From Leptobrachium leishanense (lineage: Eukaryota > Chordata > Amphibia > Anura > Megophryidae), in NCBI GenBank assembly GCA_009667805.1, contig CM019064.1:76568400-76632399 (forward strand): DNA of 64,000 nucleotides, written 5' to 3'. A model generated the notes under the pieces. The model worked only from the letters and a program-made list of their open reading frames with translations, was not told where the DNA came from and made no database searches. The position numbers were made by a program, and so were the translations under genes. Shown piece after piece: positions 1-10,121 of this stretch (position 1 is its first letter; the number at the start of each line of letters is the position of its first letter).

Positions 1-414
1 TCCATGAGCTGGGGGGGGCATATCCATGAGCTGGGGGGGCATATCCATGAGCTGGGGGGGCATATCCATGAGCTGGGGGGGCATAACCATGAGCAGGGGG
101 GGGGCATATCCATGAGCAGGGGGGGCATATCCATGAGCAGAGGGGGGGCATATCCATGAGCAGGGGGGGCATATCCATGAGCAGGGGGGGCATATCCATG
201 AGCAAGGGGGGCATATCCATGAGCAAGGGGGGCATATCCATGAGCAAGGGGGGCATATCCATGAGCAAGGGGGGGCATATCCATGAGCAAGGGGGGCATA
301 TCCATGAGCAAGGGGGGCATATCCATGAGCAAGGGGGGCATATCCATGAGCTGGGGGGCAATTATCCATGAGCTGGGGCAATATCCATGAGCTGGGGCAA
401 ATCCATGAGACCTG
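1..414. repeat. G-rich minisatellite, about 20 units of 20-22 bp
   Basis: About twenty tandem units follow the pattern CATATCCATGAGC, then A or T, then a run of G (4 to 9). Unit subtypes are ordered: GAGCTGG units at the left, GAGCAGG then GAGCAAGG units in the middle, GAGCTGG again at the right edge. Length varies through the G run. The last units (355-415) degenerate into single-copy sequence of the host element. The same unit, inverted, occurs at 24337-24540 at the equivalent place in another copy. The 71-codon open frame over it is not a gene. Confidence 0.95.
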
Positions 415-550
415 GGGGCTTTATAGGAGGTCTGTTCTTATTGGAAAGCGTCACATGACATAAAATAAAAGTATCGGTAATTGGTATCGGTGAGTACTTG
501 AACAAAAGTATCTGTACTCGTCTTAAAAAAGTGGTATCGGTGCATCCCTA
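1..550 (-). mobile_element. hAT-like element (TAGGGATGCACC family), truncated by window edge
   Basis: The right boundary at 550 is the inverted form of the terminus TAGGGATGCACCGATACC, and the sequence reading leftward from it matches the copies at 4525-5074 and 24189-25151 through the conserved segment that mentions the tract AAAGCGTCACATGAC. The interior continues into a G-rich minisatellite and runs off the window start. No transposase is present; this is a non-autonomous element. The family assignment to hAT follows from the exact 8-bp target duplication of the copy at 24189. Confidence 0.75.
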
Positions 551-676
551 ACGAGTACTGATACTTTGTAAAAGTACCCACCGATACAGAGGACCCATAA
601 TTTTATTTAATGTCATGTGACGCTTTCCAATAAGAACAGACCTCATAAAAATGCCCCCAGCTGAGATAGAGATATA

Positions 677-1538
677 CAGTCATGGCCGAAATTGTTGGCA
701 CCCCAGACATTTTCCCAGAAAAGCAAGTATTTATCACAGAAAAGTATTGCAGTAACACATGTTTTGCTATACACATGTTTATTCCCTTTGTGTGTATTGG
801 AACAAAACAAAAAAAAGGGAGGAAAAAAAGCAAATTGGACATAATGTCACACAAAACGCCAAAAATGGGCTGGACAAAATTCTTGGCACCCTTAACTTAA
901 TATTTGGTTGCACACCCTTTGGAAAAAATAACTGAAATCAGTCGCTTCCTATAACCATCAATAAGCTTCTTACACCTCTCACCTGGAATTTTGGACCACT
1001 CTTTCTTTGCAAACTGCTCCAGGTCTCTCTTATTGGAAGGGCGCCTTTTCCCAACAGCAATTTTAAGATCTCTCCACAGGTGTTCAATGGGAATTAGATC
1101 TGGAGTCATTGCTGGCCACTTCAGAACTCTCCAGCGCTTTGTCATCCATTTCTGGGTGCTTTTTGACCTATGTTTGGGGTCATTGTCCTGCTGGAAGACC
1201 CAAGATCTCGGATGCAAACCCAGCTTTCTGACACTGGGCTCTACAGTGTGACCCAAAATCTACTTGCCCCAGATGAGTTTACAGGAGCATTATATGCTTG
1301 AAACAATCTTATTTATCCACAATTTTGAAAGGGTGCCAAGAATTTTGTCCAGCCCATTTTTGGAGTTTTGTGTGACATTATGTCCAATTTGCTTTTTTTC
1401 CTCCCTTTGTTTTGTTCCAATACACACAAAGAGAATAAACATGTGTATAGCAAAACATGTGTTACTGCAATACTTTTCTGTGATAAATACTTGATTTTCT
1501 GGAAAAATGTCTGGGGTGCCAACAATTTCGGCCATGAC
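677..1538 (-). mobile_element. Deleted Tc1/mariner element with long terminal inverted repeats
   Basis: Both ends carry an inverted repeat of about 219 bp (677-895 and 1320-1538) beginning CAGTCATGGCCGAAATTG. Flanks are TA-rich, as expected for a TA-targeting Tc1 element. The interior keeps only the C-terminal part of the transposase, so most of the DNA-binding and first catalytic region has been deleted. The element is therefore non-autonomous. It sits inside the hAT-like element 551-2945. Confidence 0.85.
897..1256 (-). pseudogene. Tc1-like transposase, C-terminal fragment
   Basis: About 119 codons with clear Tc1 DDE hallmarks: FQQDNDPKHRSKST carrying the second catalytic Asp, and TPDLIPIEHLWRDLK carrying the Glu (usual family form [11 protein letters not shown]), with the family ending SKGCATKY. 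The N-terminal paired-like helix-turn-helix and the first catalytic Asp (the WTDE region) are missing because the region between here and the inner end of the right inverted repeat at 1320 holds only about 60 bp. It cannot encode an active transposase. Confidence 0.9.
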
Positions 1539-1578
1539 ATATATATATATATATATATATATATTACACACACACACA
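1539..1578. repeat. (TA)n-TT-(AC)n microsatellite
   Basis: An alternating TA run followed by TTACACACAC. A very similar compound tract in the same orientation lies at 2452-2492, so the two flank the foldback 1645-2451 as a direct repeat. Confidence 0.85.
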
Positions 1579-1644
1579 AGAAGGGTAGCACTCAACCTTA
1601 ACTACGCTTTCAGTGCGGGTGCATCTCAAGACAATATAATACAA

Positions 1645-2451
1645 CAAACCAGAAAGAGAGCACACCAAACAACATGTTCAAACAGTACAGAAGAAACCAC
1701 AACAGCAGCTAAATTCTTTTAAACAGGAGATTTTACCAGGTTTAACCCTTTAAATGCCTACAAACAATTCTTATCCCCTTCAAATGCACTATAGTACTTA
1801 ACCCTTTGATGTTGAGCTGTGTTGAAAATGGTGGAAGTTTAGTTTGCAATGGATGGCCATGGATTGCGTAAGCCTGCTCACAGCGACAATGTATTCCACC
1901 CTTGGCAGGTCCTATCATACTAACCTAATGACTGCTCTTATGGGATAAACTTACTTGTTGAGGACCCAGTCCTTTCTGAAGCTCCCTGCAGATCAAGGTT
2001 AAATAGAACCTGTGGGTGGAGCACCTGTGTATTTTGTATGAAAAGGGCTGACAACCCTTGGGCAAGCACCCCTCCCTGTCACAGGTGCTCCACCCACAGG
2101 TTCTATTTAACCTTGATCTGCAGAGAGCTTCAGAAAGGACTGGGTCCTCAACAAGTAAGTTTATCCCATAAGAGCAGTCATTAGGTTAGTATGATAGGAC
2201 CTGCCAAGGGTGGAATACATTGTCGCTGTGGGCAGGCTTACGCAATCCATTGCAAACTAAACTTCCACCATTTTCAACACAGCTCAACATCAAAGGGTTA
2301 AGTACTATAGTGCATTTGAAGGAGATAAGAATTGTTTGTAGGCATTTAAAGGGTTAAACCTGGTAAAATCTCCTGTTTAAAAGAATTTAGCTGCTGTTGT
2401 GGTTTCTTCTGTACTGTTTGAACATGTTTGGTGTGCTCTCTTTCTGGTTTG
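1645..2451. mobile_element. Foldback element: inverted repeat with 370-385 bp arms
   Basis: Left arm 1645-2029 and right arm 2080-2451 are near-perfect reverse complements around a 50-bp spacer. Markers at the outer ends are CAAACCAGAAAGAGAGCAC and its complement, and at the inner ends GTGGAGCACCTGTG and its complement. The arms differ by a small insertion near 1850 (a repeated GGATGGCCATGGATTGCG part). No coding capacity. A diverged single arm occurs at 9600-9940, so this is a dispersed family. Class is not known to me. Confidence 0.9.
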
Positions 2452-2461
2452 TATATATATA

Positions 2462-2492
<31 letters not shown>
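2452..2492. repeat. (TA)n-TT-(AC)n microsatellite
   Basis: A compound dinucleotide tract in the same orientation and order as that at 1539-1578 on the other side of the foldback. Confidence 0.85.
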
Positions 2493-2945
2493 GAATGCCC
2501 CCAGCTCACATGTAGCTTGCCCCCAGCTCGAACGCTGAGGAAGCTGGCCGCGTGCATGAAAAGCACACGGCCACCGTTCCCCTCTGGCGCGCCGCGATGC
2601 TCACCAATCCTGAAGGTCCGGTCGCTTGGCAGTTATACGATCACGTGGCCACCGGGCGCATCTGTGACGCTGCCTCCAGCCGAGAGGCAGCATCACAGGA
2701 GCGCCCAATGGCCGCGGGAATGCATCACTGCCAAGCGACCGGACCTTCAGGATGGGTGAGTATCGCGGCGCGCCGGAGGGGAACGGTGGCCGTGTGCTTT
2801 TCATGCACGTGGCCAACTTCCCCAGCCCCGCGGATGCCGGCTTCCGGTATCAGCAGGATGTATCGGGCCGTTTGCACGAGTAACAAGTACTCATGCAAAC
2901 TGCAATATCGGCCCCGATACCGATACTAGTATCGGTCCATCCCTA

Positions 2946-4524
2946 ATTTGTACACTGCCCCTGAGGAAGTCTGGTGCTTCCGGACGAAACTAGTTGGGCT
3001 TATATATCTTTTAAAGAATTTTATTATTAGCACAATAAATTTTTTACTTTTATACTTTGTGTGGCGGTTTTTTCTCCTGGCACAAGATTCAGATAAAACC
3101 CATTATCTATGGGATACGAAGAGACCACAGATTTACACTGACTCCAAGAGGACCTACTTCTTCCATCTTAAAGATATTTTGTCTGTTTGAAAAAAAAAAA
3201 AAAAAAAAAAAAAAAAATAAAAAAAAAAATCGGGAGTTATCTGAATAACCTTTAATTTGCACAATTAATTGATCTAATAGGACATTTAAATCTTCCGTGC
3301 TATTGTCTATTACATTATTGAAGGAGAGTTTGAACCACCTCCTGGAAGATTGTATACACCTTTTCTTTGTTATATTTGCCGGTGGACAGCCAGCCTTATT
3401 CTTAAAAGGGTACATTCTAGTGGTTTTTAAGGATGCTGTGCATCATGGGAGATTGTTCTCCAGATGCTTTGGAACTACAAGATGCTGACCTCTGCCCCTC
3501 ACACAAGGGGTTAACCTATGCATTCAAAATATTGCAGACTACGTTCTGTGAACGTTAATTTGAATGAGCGTGAAGGTTTATGGTCATATAGTTATATAGG
3601 AACAACATATTCTGCAGCACTTTACAATTTATATCAAGTTACAGAGTTTAGCAACAAAAATTTACAAAAAAAAAAATTCTTGGATAATTTGCCAAGTAAG
3701 GAGAAACTACTGGAAAATGTTAACAGGTGATAATTCACTGGTCACAATTGTGAAAGTCTTCTGGTGGGTCTGACAAGCCCCGATATAATGCCATTTAGAA
3801 CCTCAATGAGGTTTAGGTCTTTAAGAACTCAGGCTGGAATTTTCAGGATGCTGACCTGGACCCGGAGGATTTCAGTGACTTTGGCCAGTAATACAGCGCA
3901 GGGTTTAACGTCACAGAATGACAGAAAGACACACACGCGCACACACAGAGGCTTAAAGAAAGTGGTAAAGACAAGGGTCACTGAGGGCAGAAGAGATTAA
4001 TAACAAGCAGGATCTGGGTATTAGTGGAGCAGATGGATAGGGAGAAAGAAACATCGAGCCAGTGTCGCACAATAACTGGCCGCAACATCAGAGGAGCTTT
4101 CATACACCGTGCACAGGAGACGCGTGAAACATGCGAAGATGGCCATGTTTACTTTTCCACCAGCTACAATAATAAACATTACTAAACTGCACGTTGAACT
4201 GTACCAAAAACACAAAGTCAAGGCTGTCACAAATGTATAATCTGAAAGTAACAAGTGAGCGGTGTTCAGCAATTCCCTGAAGCCCTATCAGCAGTAAAAC
4301 CACATATTGCACAGCCACATCCCCAGAAAGGATGGATTATGAGGTTATCAAGGGCTAGTTTGCGTTCTCCCTCCCTATAACAGACAACAGGAGAAGACAC
4401 CATTTTTTATTATTGCGACTTTAATATATAAAAGAGAGTAACAGAAAAATATGAACTAAAATAACAGCAATCTTGGGTTAGGAGAGAAAATTGAGATTTG
4501 CAAGTTATGACATATTCTGTTAGC
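2946..4524. other. No gene seen; dispersed-repeat fragments
   Basis: 2950-3180 resembles a common amphibian interspersed repeat with CCTGAGGAAGTCTGG and GGACGAAACTAGTTGGG. 3190-3229 is a poly-A tract of about 39 bp with one T. 3594-3650 is a probable 3' tail of an L2-like retrotransposon (TTATATAGGAACAACATATT, TGCAGCACTTTACAA). From 3660 to 4520 I see no repeat or coding signature. Confidence 0.5.
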
Positions 4525-5074
4525 TAGGGATGCACGGATACCAATTTAAGACCGAGTACTGACACTTTTATTTAAAGTCACATGACCGCTTTCCAATAAT
4601 TAAAGATTTTAGCTGAAAACCTGTCCCAATTTATGCTACTATTGAAATGTATGGCCAGGCACCCCATTTACCCACTGCACAGACAACAGACACCCCCACC
4701 CAACACACAGACACCACGCAAAGAGCTAGCAGAATGCATTCCAAGCATTCCCCCTTCAGCTGGCCACTTGTCCCTCCAAATGTCGGCTGACCGCATGGTT
4801 CTCTGAGCAGTCGCCAGCTTGTTAAGACTGTAATGCACTCTTGCAAGCTCTTGGGACACCGGCGAGATCACGGCTGGAGGCCGCGTCAGTCTGAAAACCA
4901 GGCGGCCGGGAGGAGCAGGCGGCCAGTCGGAGGGGAATGCTGGCAGAATGCTGTTAGTGCAGCCCCTCAGATACCGGCAAGGCAGCCCAGCGCTGGCTTC
5001 TGGGTATCAGAGGTATCAGGGCATTTGCACTAGTACAAAGTAGTCGTGTAAATGCTGGTATCGGTGCATTCTTA
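4525..5074 (+). mobile_element. hAT-like MITE (TAGGGATGCACC family), 550 bp
   Basis: Left terminus TAGGGATGCACGGATACC, right terminus GGTATCGGTGCATTCTTA. The flanking octamers CTGTTAGC and CAGTTAAC agree at six of eight positions, an aged 8-bp target duplication. The interior includes GTCACATGACCGCTTTCC as in the other copies. It has no minisatellite, unlike the copies at 1-550 and 24189. Confidence 0.8.
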
Positions 5075-5401
5075 CAGTTAACAAACTAGTATCATTTCTA
5101 AACACAAACAAATGCTCAAACAAGTATTAAAAGAAAAAAAGTGACAATAGTCTAGCGACCAAAAATATGAATGTACAGGTCGGGTCACTTATTAATGGTA
5201 GAAGGTCAGAGGTCGTCTAGATTGGATCTTGTTATACAAGGCCAGTTAATCATGAATGTTCATTAATATAAAAATAAAATTTAAAAAGTGAAATAAAAAT
5301 CAAGCCAGAGGTAAAATTCAAGGAGTCAGTGGCAACCCGACTCCAGGGTTTGTTCATGATCGATCACATTAAAAAACGAAACAAAGACTAGCTAATTAGT
5401 T

Positions 5402-6532
5402 TGTAGCGATGTGTTAAAGTTTACTGTGGCAGTACCCATTTTTGGCCACAAGATGGAGACTATCACGATTAAAGACCCTGGACATTTGAACTACATGTCC
5501 ATGCATGCTTTGCGAAGAAACAGGAAGTGGGTGGGTTTGTGGAGAGCTGTACATCCTGCACCTCGTGGAGAACAGGCAGAGCGCGCCAGGGAGCAGAGGA
5601 GAGTGGATGCACACACAAAGAAGGAGAGACCAAAAGATAGGCCGGAGCGCAGACAGAGTGAATCGGGCCTTAGGATTGGGTCACCCAGCCTTGCGGGAGA
5701 TAGACATCACCATCTATTATCCGAGTGCAGTGCTAAGGAGAGAAGACCCCTCGAGTAAGGAGTACCGCGGTCGATTGAAGTGGGGAGCAGGCGGTAAGCT
5801 GGCTGAGTCGCGGCTGACAGACAGAAGGCCAGACAACAGATCCGGTGGTCGGCGTCCCCAGTCAATATCGAGCGGAGAGACGTCCTGGGTCAGCGGAACC
5901 TCAAGCTTGCGTTGGATGGGTGAGAGGCCCCCAAGGCCGTGTGTAAATAAGAACGTACGCTGCTGTTTTCCTTCTAAAACCCACAGGCCCCAACTGACTA
6001 GTCGAAGACATCGTTAAAATAAACTCACTGGCCAGTTGAAAAGTACCCGGGTACCCTACACACACAAATACATATCACTTCACGTTCTGGGACTTAACCT
6101 GTGCAGGACTCAGTTTCCTTTTTTTTCTTATCCATACAAGGGGGCAAAGTTGAAGTTACATTCTGAGCAATTTTCCTTTTTTTGTTCCCGCTGCGCGTTT
6201 ACCGTGATACGAGAACTGTGTATTTTATTGTGTCCCGCTACGCGGTTTTTTTTTTCCTCGAGTTTCGTATCTTTTGGTTTTCTGCTCGGTCGGGGTTTTT
6301 TTTCCGAAAATACGAAGTCCTCGTGTTTTCGTTTCTTTTACCGCTACGCGTTTATCGTGTTACGAAAGTACTGTAAATCTTCCTGTATATACCGTGTCTC
6401 AAGAACTGCAAACCTTTTAGTAAACCTTTTAACTTGTAAAACTTACAGCGTGTTGGAGTATATTTATTCCCTAGTGCGGGGAGACTGACCCGTGGTTCAT
6501 TTTCAGCGGCTCCTCCGGGAGTGAGCGCTACA
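5402..6532. mobile_element. Solo LTR, about 1.13 kb
   Basis: The block starts TGTAGCG and ends CGCTACA, a 7-bp terminal inverted repeat with the TG...CA rule of long terminal repeats, and is flanked on both sides by the tetramer AGTT (5398-5401 and 6533-6536), a target duplication. A polyadenylation signal AATAAA is at 6018-6023, suiting the plus orientation. There is no gag, pol or second LTR nearby, so recombination between LTRs has removed the internal part. Whether it belongs to Ty3/gypsy or an endogenous retrovirus cannot be told from this sequence. The 115- and 170-codon frames in it are not credited. Confidence 0.75.
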
Positions 6533-6536
6533 AGTT

Positions 6537-8516
6537 ATTGTATTTATTTTTCTCCAGTAGGTCTTGAGAAATCTAGTGGCCAAGTAGTGATAAAATCCTA
6601 AAAATTTATCTTTGGCTCTAAAATGTCATGATCTTTCTACACAAATCTAGGTAGAAAACGTTGCTAGTGTAAAACCTGTAGTTGGCTCATGAGGTTGACT
6701 CCTAATATTGGTATCAATTTGTCAAGCCCTGCACCGCCATTTTTATAAAAAATACAAATAAAAGGCTTTCCTGCCGACTTTGAGGACACGGCGCCTTACA
6801 GTTCAAAGCATCACTTCATTTCATGCAGGGGTATATATAGAAGGAAAACACACACACACACCAGAAACTTTAAATGCTGTTCCTAATCCAAGTCAAATCG
6901 TTGAAACTCAGACATCTTTGAGCTTGGTAGATCTAATAATGTGAAAGCATTTTGACTCAATTGCACCTGACACACAACACATTTTGGGCTCATACAACCA
7001 GGAATAATTTCCGATATGTATACTAGGGGGGGGTGTCGGAGGGCTAATTCAGCACTCCATGCGTGAGGTTCAGCTCTGTCCAGAATATTATTATTATTTA
7101 TTTATATAGCGCCAGCATATTCCGCAGTGCTGTACATAAGATTAGAGAGTGTCGATACCAGGTTCATGAGGAGTTGCAGGAAGCAGGCCTCTTCCCATCT
7201 AACATCTCTCACTCAGCTTTTATGGAGAATCATTGGATAAACTGGATGCCTGCTCAACCGTCCAGCGTTCCAATGATCACATGACATAAGCAGCGCGAGA
7301 GGAAGCTGCAGTTTGTCCCTCCTGGTGCAGCACCGAGGGAGCCCAGCGCTGGAATAAGGAGGAGTTTACTAACCTACTTAGGACTTAAAATGGATGGGGG
7401 TGCGGAGGGGCTCAGGAGGAGGTTACGGTTTAACCCCTCTGTCATCCACACCCCCTTTCAACCATAGAATATCCCTTTAAAAAAAATGTTTAAAAGCTGA
7501 AAGAGCAGACAACGAGGAGAGGAATGAGAAATACAGGCCAATGTAACAAATCAAGGGGAGAAGAGAAAAAAAAAGGCAAAGTTCTGCGTAAAACCACCCA
7601 AGAAGCCCCAAGATTAATAGGCAAAAACAGAAAAATAACTATATAGCTTTATTAAACGAGCGATTACATGAAAAGAAAAAAAAAAACAATGGGGAGAATT
7701 TTTTTTTTTTAAAGTCAATGTAAATGCCTAAAATTGGCAGCTCGAGAGAAACCGTCCGTCATCGACATAGACTCGTCAGCAGCTGCTTATGACAGAAAAG
7801 ATCTGTGACTGCCAAGCGGGTCATGAATATTCAGAGGGAGCAGGAATTAGAAAGTGGCCCACCGAGAAAGCAGCTGCCGTGTGAAGACAAAAAAACACAC
7901 AGCCTCTAATAAAATGTGAATATAGGATTATATGAAACAAGAACAAGTTTGTATTTAATAGAAAGGGGAGGGTGGAAGAGTAGCGGCGAAAAAAGGCAAT
8001 GTTTTAACCAACCAAGAGATTATTCTCTGGCAGGCATTGCGAGAGTTAGAAAATAGGCCCACCTGTGACGCGCCGATACGGCCAATTTACTTTCAAGGAT
8101 AATGTGCTTCTATTTATTACTGAAAGTAAAGGGCAATTATGTGTGTAATCAGGACAACTTGGTCACAATAATAATAATACCAGTAATCATCGTCACAGCA
8201 TCTAACTCAGGATATGACAAAAAGGGGAAAAAAAAATAATTTAGGAGGCGATTTCTGGCATTCTGCGCCATAGCCCATTTCTGGCATCTTTGGAGCACGT
8301 TTTCTAGGCCTTCTAACAGAGTGCCGACATCACATCTACTAAATGACAAGTGAAGTGTTTCACCTGGCTGGCATTCTCTGTCACCTTGGACTTGCTAGGG
8401 AGGGGAAGATATGTCGCGTTTGACTATTAAGTGTTAAATGCATTGATTTGTGTTAATCCTCCGCGTCAAATCTATTTTTTAAAGCGTCTCAATTTGTCCG
8501 AAACGTTAAGGCCCCG
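6537..8516. other. No gene seen; mostly unassigned DNA
   Basis: 6712-6736 carries TTTGTCAAGCCCTG, one end of the hAT family seen complete at 15602. 7085-7150 is an L2 3' tail (ATTATTTATTTATATAGCGC, CAGCATATTCCGCAG) in minus orientation. 7400-8400 shows no recognised repeat apart from A/T tracts. It is AT-moderate with scattered palindromes and is a candidate for intronic regulatory sequence. Confidence 0.45.
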
Positions 8517-8519
8517 TTC

Positions 8520-8801
8520 ACACCTCAGCGTTTTACAGCGCGTTCCTGTGTGCTGTAAAACGCCCAAGCACAGAAATCCCATGATTTCCTATGGGGCCCG
8601 TTCACACCTGGGCGTTTTACAGCACGCAGGAACGTGCTGTAAAGCATCCTACGCCCAAAGAAGTACAGGAGCTTCTTTGGGGCGTACTGCAGCGCGTTAA
8701 GGCTGCCGCCTATGGCTGCGAACGCACTGCAATGCATGTCCGCGCATTTTTCACGCTTGTGCGATACGCGAGTCAAAAAACGTGCAGGTGTGAACCCAGC
8801 C
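8520..8801. mobile_element. Harbinger-like MITE, CpG-rich, palindromic
   Basis: Ends GGCCCCGTTCACACC and GGTGTGAACCCAGCC form a terminal inverted repeat. The left flank is TAA and the right flank GAA, one mismatch from a 3-bp TAA duplication. The interior repeats the phrase GCGTTTTACAGC in both orientations and is rich in CpG. No coding sequence. Confidence 0.6.
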
Positions 8802-9099
8802 GAATACAGTTACTGAAAACAAGCAGACCATAGAGTGCCAATAAAATAACAGCGACTGGACAGAAGGGAATACATCAAACAGCGTTTCAGAGTGAATTTC
8901 CCCTGGAATTGGTCTTCATGTTTTCAGTGCGGAGGCTGCCATCTTGGAACAGCATCACAACATGTGATGTCAGCAGCAAATCAGATCCCGAGATCATCAG
9001 CTCACTCCCCAGCATTCCTTCATGCAGGAAATCTCTGACCATCCATGTCTGACAGATAGAAAGTAACATCCATTTCCAATGATTTGGAAATACTATATG

Positions 9100-9600
9100 A
9101 TGGCATAGACTTCCAAGCTGCAAAACCCCGTGTCGGGATACACAAATATGCGTTATATTCCCCTTATGCAGCAAGGAACTCTGGGAAGGACATGCAAATT
9201 AAGGCTGCAATGTCCCACTTTTTTACATTCTGGGTCTGTTTTAAAACAGAACCCTCCCTGCCAGTGCAATGCCGTATTAGATTGCTTTTTTATAGCAAAG
9301 GTCAGGTTTTGCAACAAGTCACAGCCTCTCCTGGACAGCTGTTTCAAATATATATTGATCTATCTAGCTCTCTAACGAAAAGTATTGTCAAGGCCTGTTA
9401 TATATATATCATCTTTAAGGGTCTGGCAATTATTTCATACCACCTTACACAGATTTGTGTACAAGATGTCAAGAATTTAAGAGCCAGTGGCTATCGGGCC
9501 TCTCGAATCATCAAGCCCTGGAAAAAAAAATTATTCAGTGAACATATATATTTCATGGGGGAAGGAAAAAAAAAAAAAAAAAAAAAAAAAAATAGATTCT
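9100..9600. repeat. Dispersed-repeat fragments
   Basis: The phrase GCAGCAAGGAACTCTGGG near 9168 followed by ACATGCAAAT recurs at 18490-18525, marking one dispersed family. 9470-9522 (AGAGCCAGTGGCTATC and CATCAAGCCCTGG) is a fragment of the hAT family complete at 15602. 9568-9591 is a poly-A tract. Confidence 0.55.
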
Positions 9601-9604
9601 GCAG

Positions 9605-9937
9605 TTCTGTCACATGGCTTGCAGGTGCCTCATTGCAGGACCTAGTTCAGGGGTCAGCAACCTTGGCTCCCTGATGTTTTGGAAACTACATTTCCCATGT
9701 GGCTCAGTTAGCCTAATTGGTGACTGAGCCACATGGGAAATGTAGTTCCCAAAACATCAGAGAGCCAAGGTTGCCGACCCCTGACCTAGTTAAACCTTGC
9801 TCTGCCGAGAGCTCCAAGAGTATGCATGTCCCAAGTAAAACAGATTAAGCTCATAACAGCGGGCATTAGGTTGGCATTTAGTAGGACCTGCTGAGGTATG
9901 CCACATTGTACATTGATGGTGTGGCAAGCTTATACAA
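9605..9937. mobile_element. Diverged single arm of the 1645-2451 foldback family
   Basis: Words such as TAAACCTTGCTCTGCCGAGA, GCATTAGGTTGGCAT and TAGGACCTGCTGAGG align in order with the right arm of the foldback at 2080-2300. The copy is split by a hAT MITE at 9648-9783 and stops where another MITE begins at 9938. Confidence 0.7.
9648..9783. mobile_element. hAT MITE, 136 bp, with perfect 8-bp target duplication
   Basis: Ends CAGGGGTCAGCAACCTTGG and CCAAGGTTGCCGACCCCTG. The octamer ACCTAGTT occurs on both sides (9640-9647 and 9784-9791). The body is almost wholly an inverted repeat including AAACTACATTTCCCATGTGG and its complement. Ends of this type are widespread in vertebrate non-autonomous hAT elements. 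Confidence 0.92.
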
Positions 9938-10121
9938 TCAGGGTTATTCAGAGAGCAGTGAAAAGCAGGAGAATGACTGGAGAAGTGAAAATTCTAGGTC
10001 AAAATAGCCAAACCAGAAAAATGCTCCCATTCATCTCACTTTCCAAATCGGCTATTTTGACCTAGAAAATTCCATTCTCCAGTCATTCTCCTGCTTTTCA
10101 CCGCTCTCTGAATAACCCTGA
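9938..10121. mobile_element. MITE with TCAGGGTTATTC termini, 184 bp
   Basis: Termini TCAGGGTTATTCAGAG and its complement; inner arms share GAGAATGACTGGAGAA and GGTCAAAATAGCC. Related copies at 22511-22689 and 25879-26059. The target duplication is not consistent among the three, so the superfamily is open. Confidence 0.85.

Larger units (their letters stand above)
551..2945 (+). mobile_element. hAT-like element (TAGGGATGCACC family), interrupted by two insertions
   Basis: Homology to the family starts at 551, just inside the expected terminus (about 28 bp missing), running through ACTGATACTTTG and the CATGTGACGCTTTCC segment to about 670. It is then interrupted by a Tc1 element and a foldback and resumes near 2490, ending at 2945 with the right terminus GGTCCATCCCTA. 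Its centre is a CpG-rich inverted repeat: arm 2541-2634 pairs with 2730-2820 (shared blocks such as AAGGTCCGGTCGCTTGGCAG). Together with the copy ending at 550 it forms a head-to-head pair. Confidence 0.7.

Noticed and set aside
156..371. Open frame of MSRGGIS/MSKGGIS repeats
   Set aside because: It is the G-rich minisatellite read in one frame; the inverted array at 24337 gives similar false frames.
1..414. CRISPR-like array
   Set aside because: Units are contiguous and near identical with no spacers, and the context is a vertebrate hAT element.
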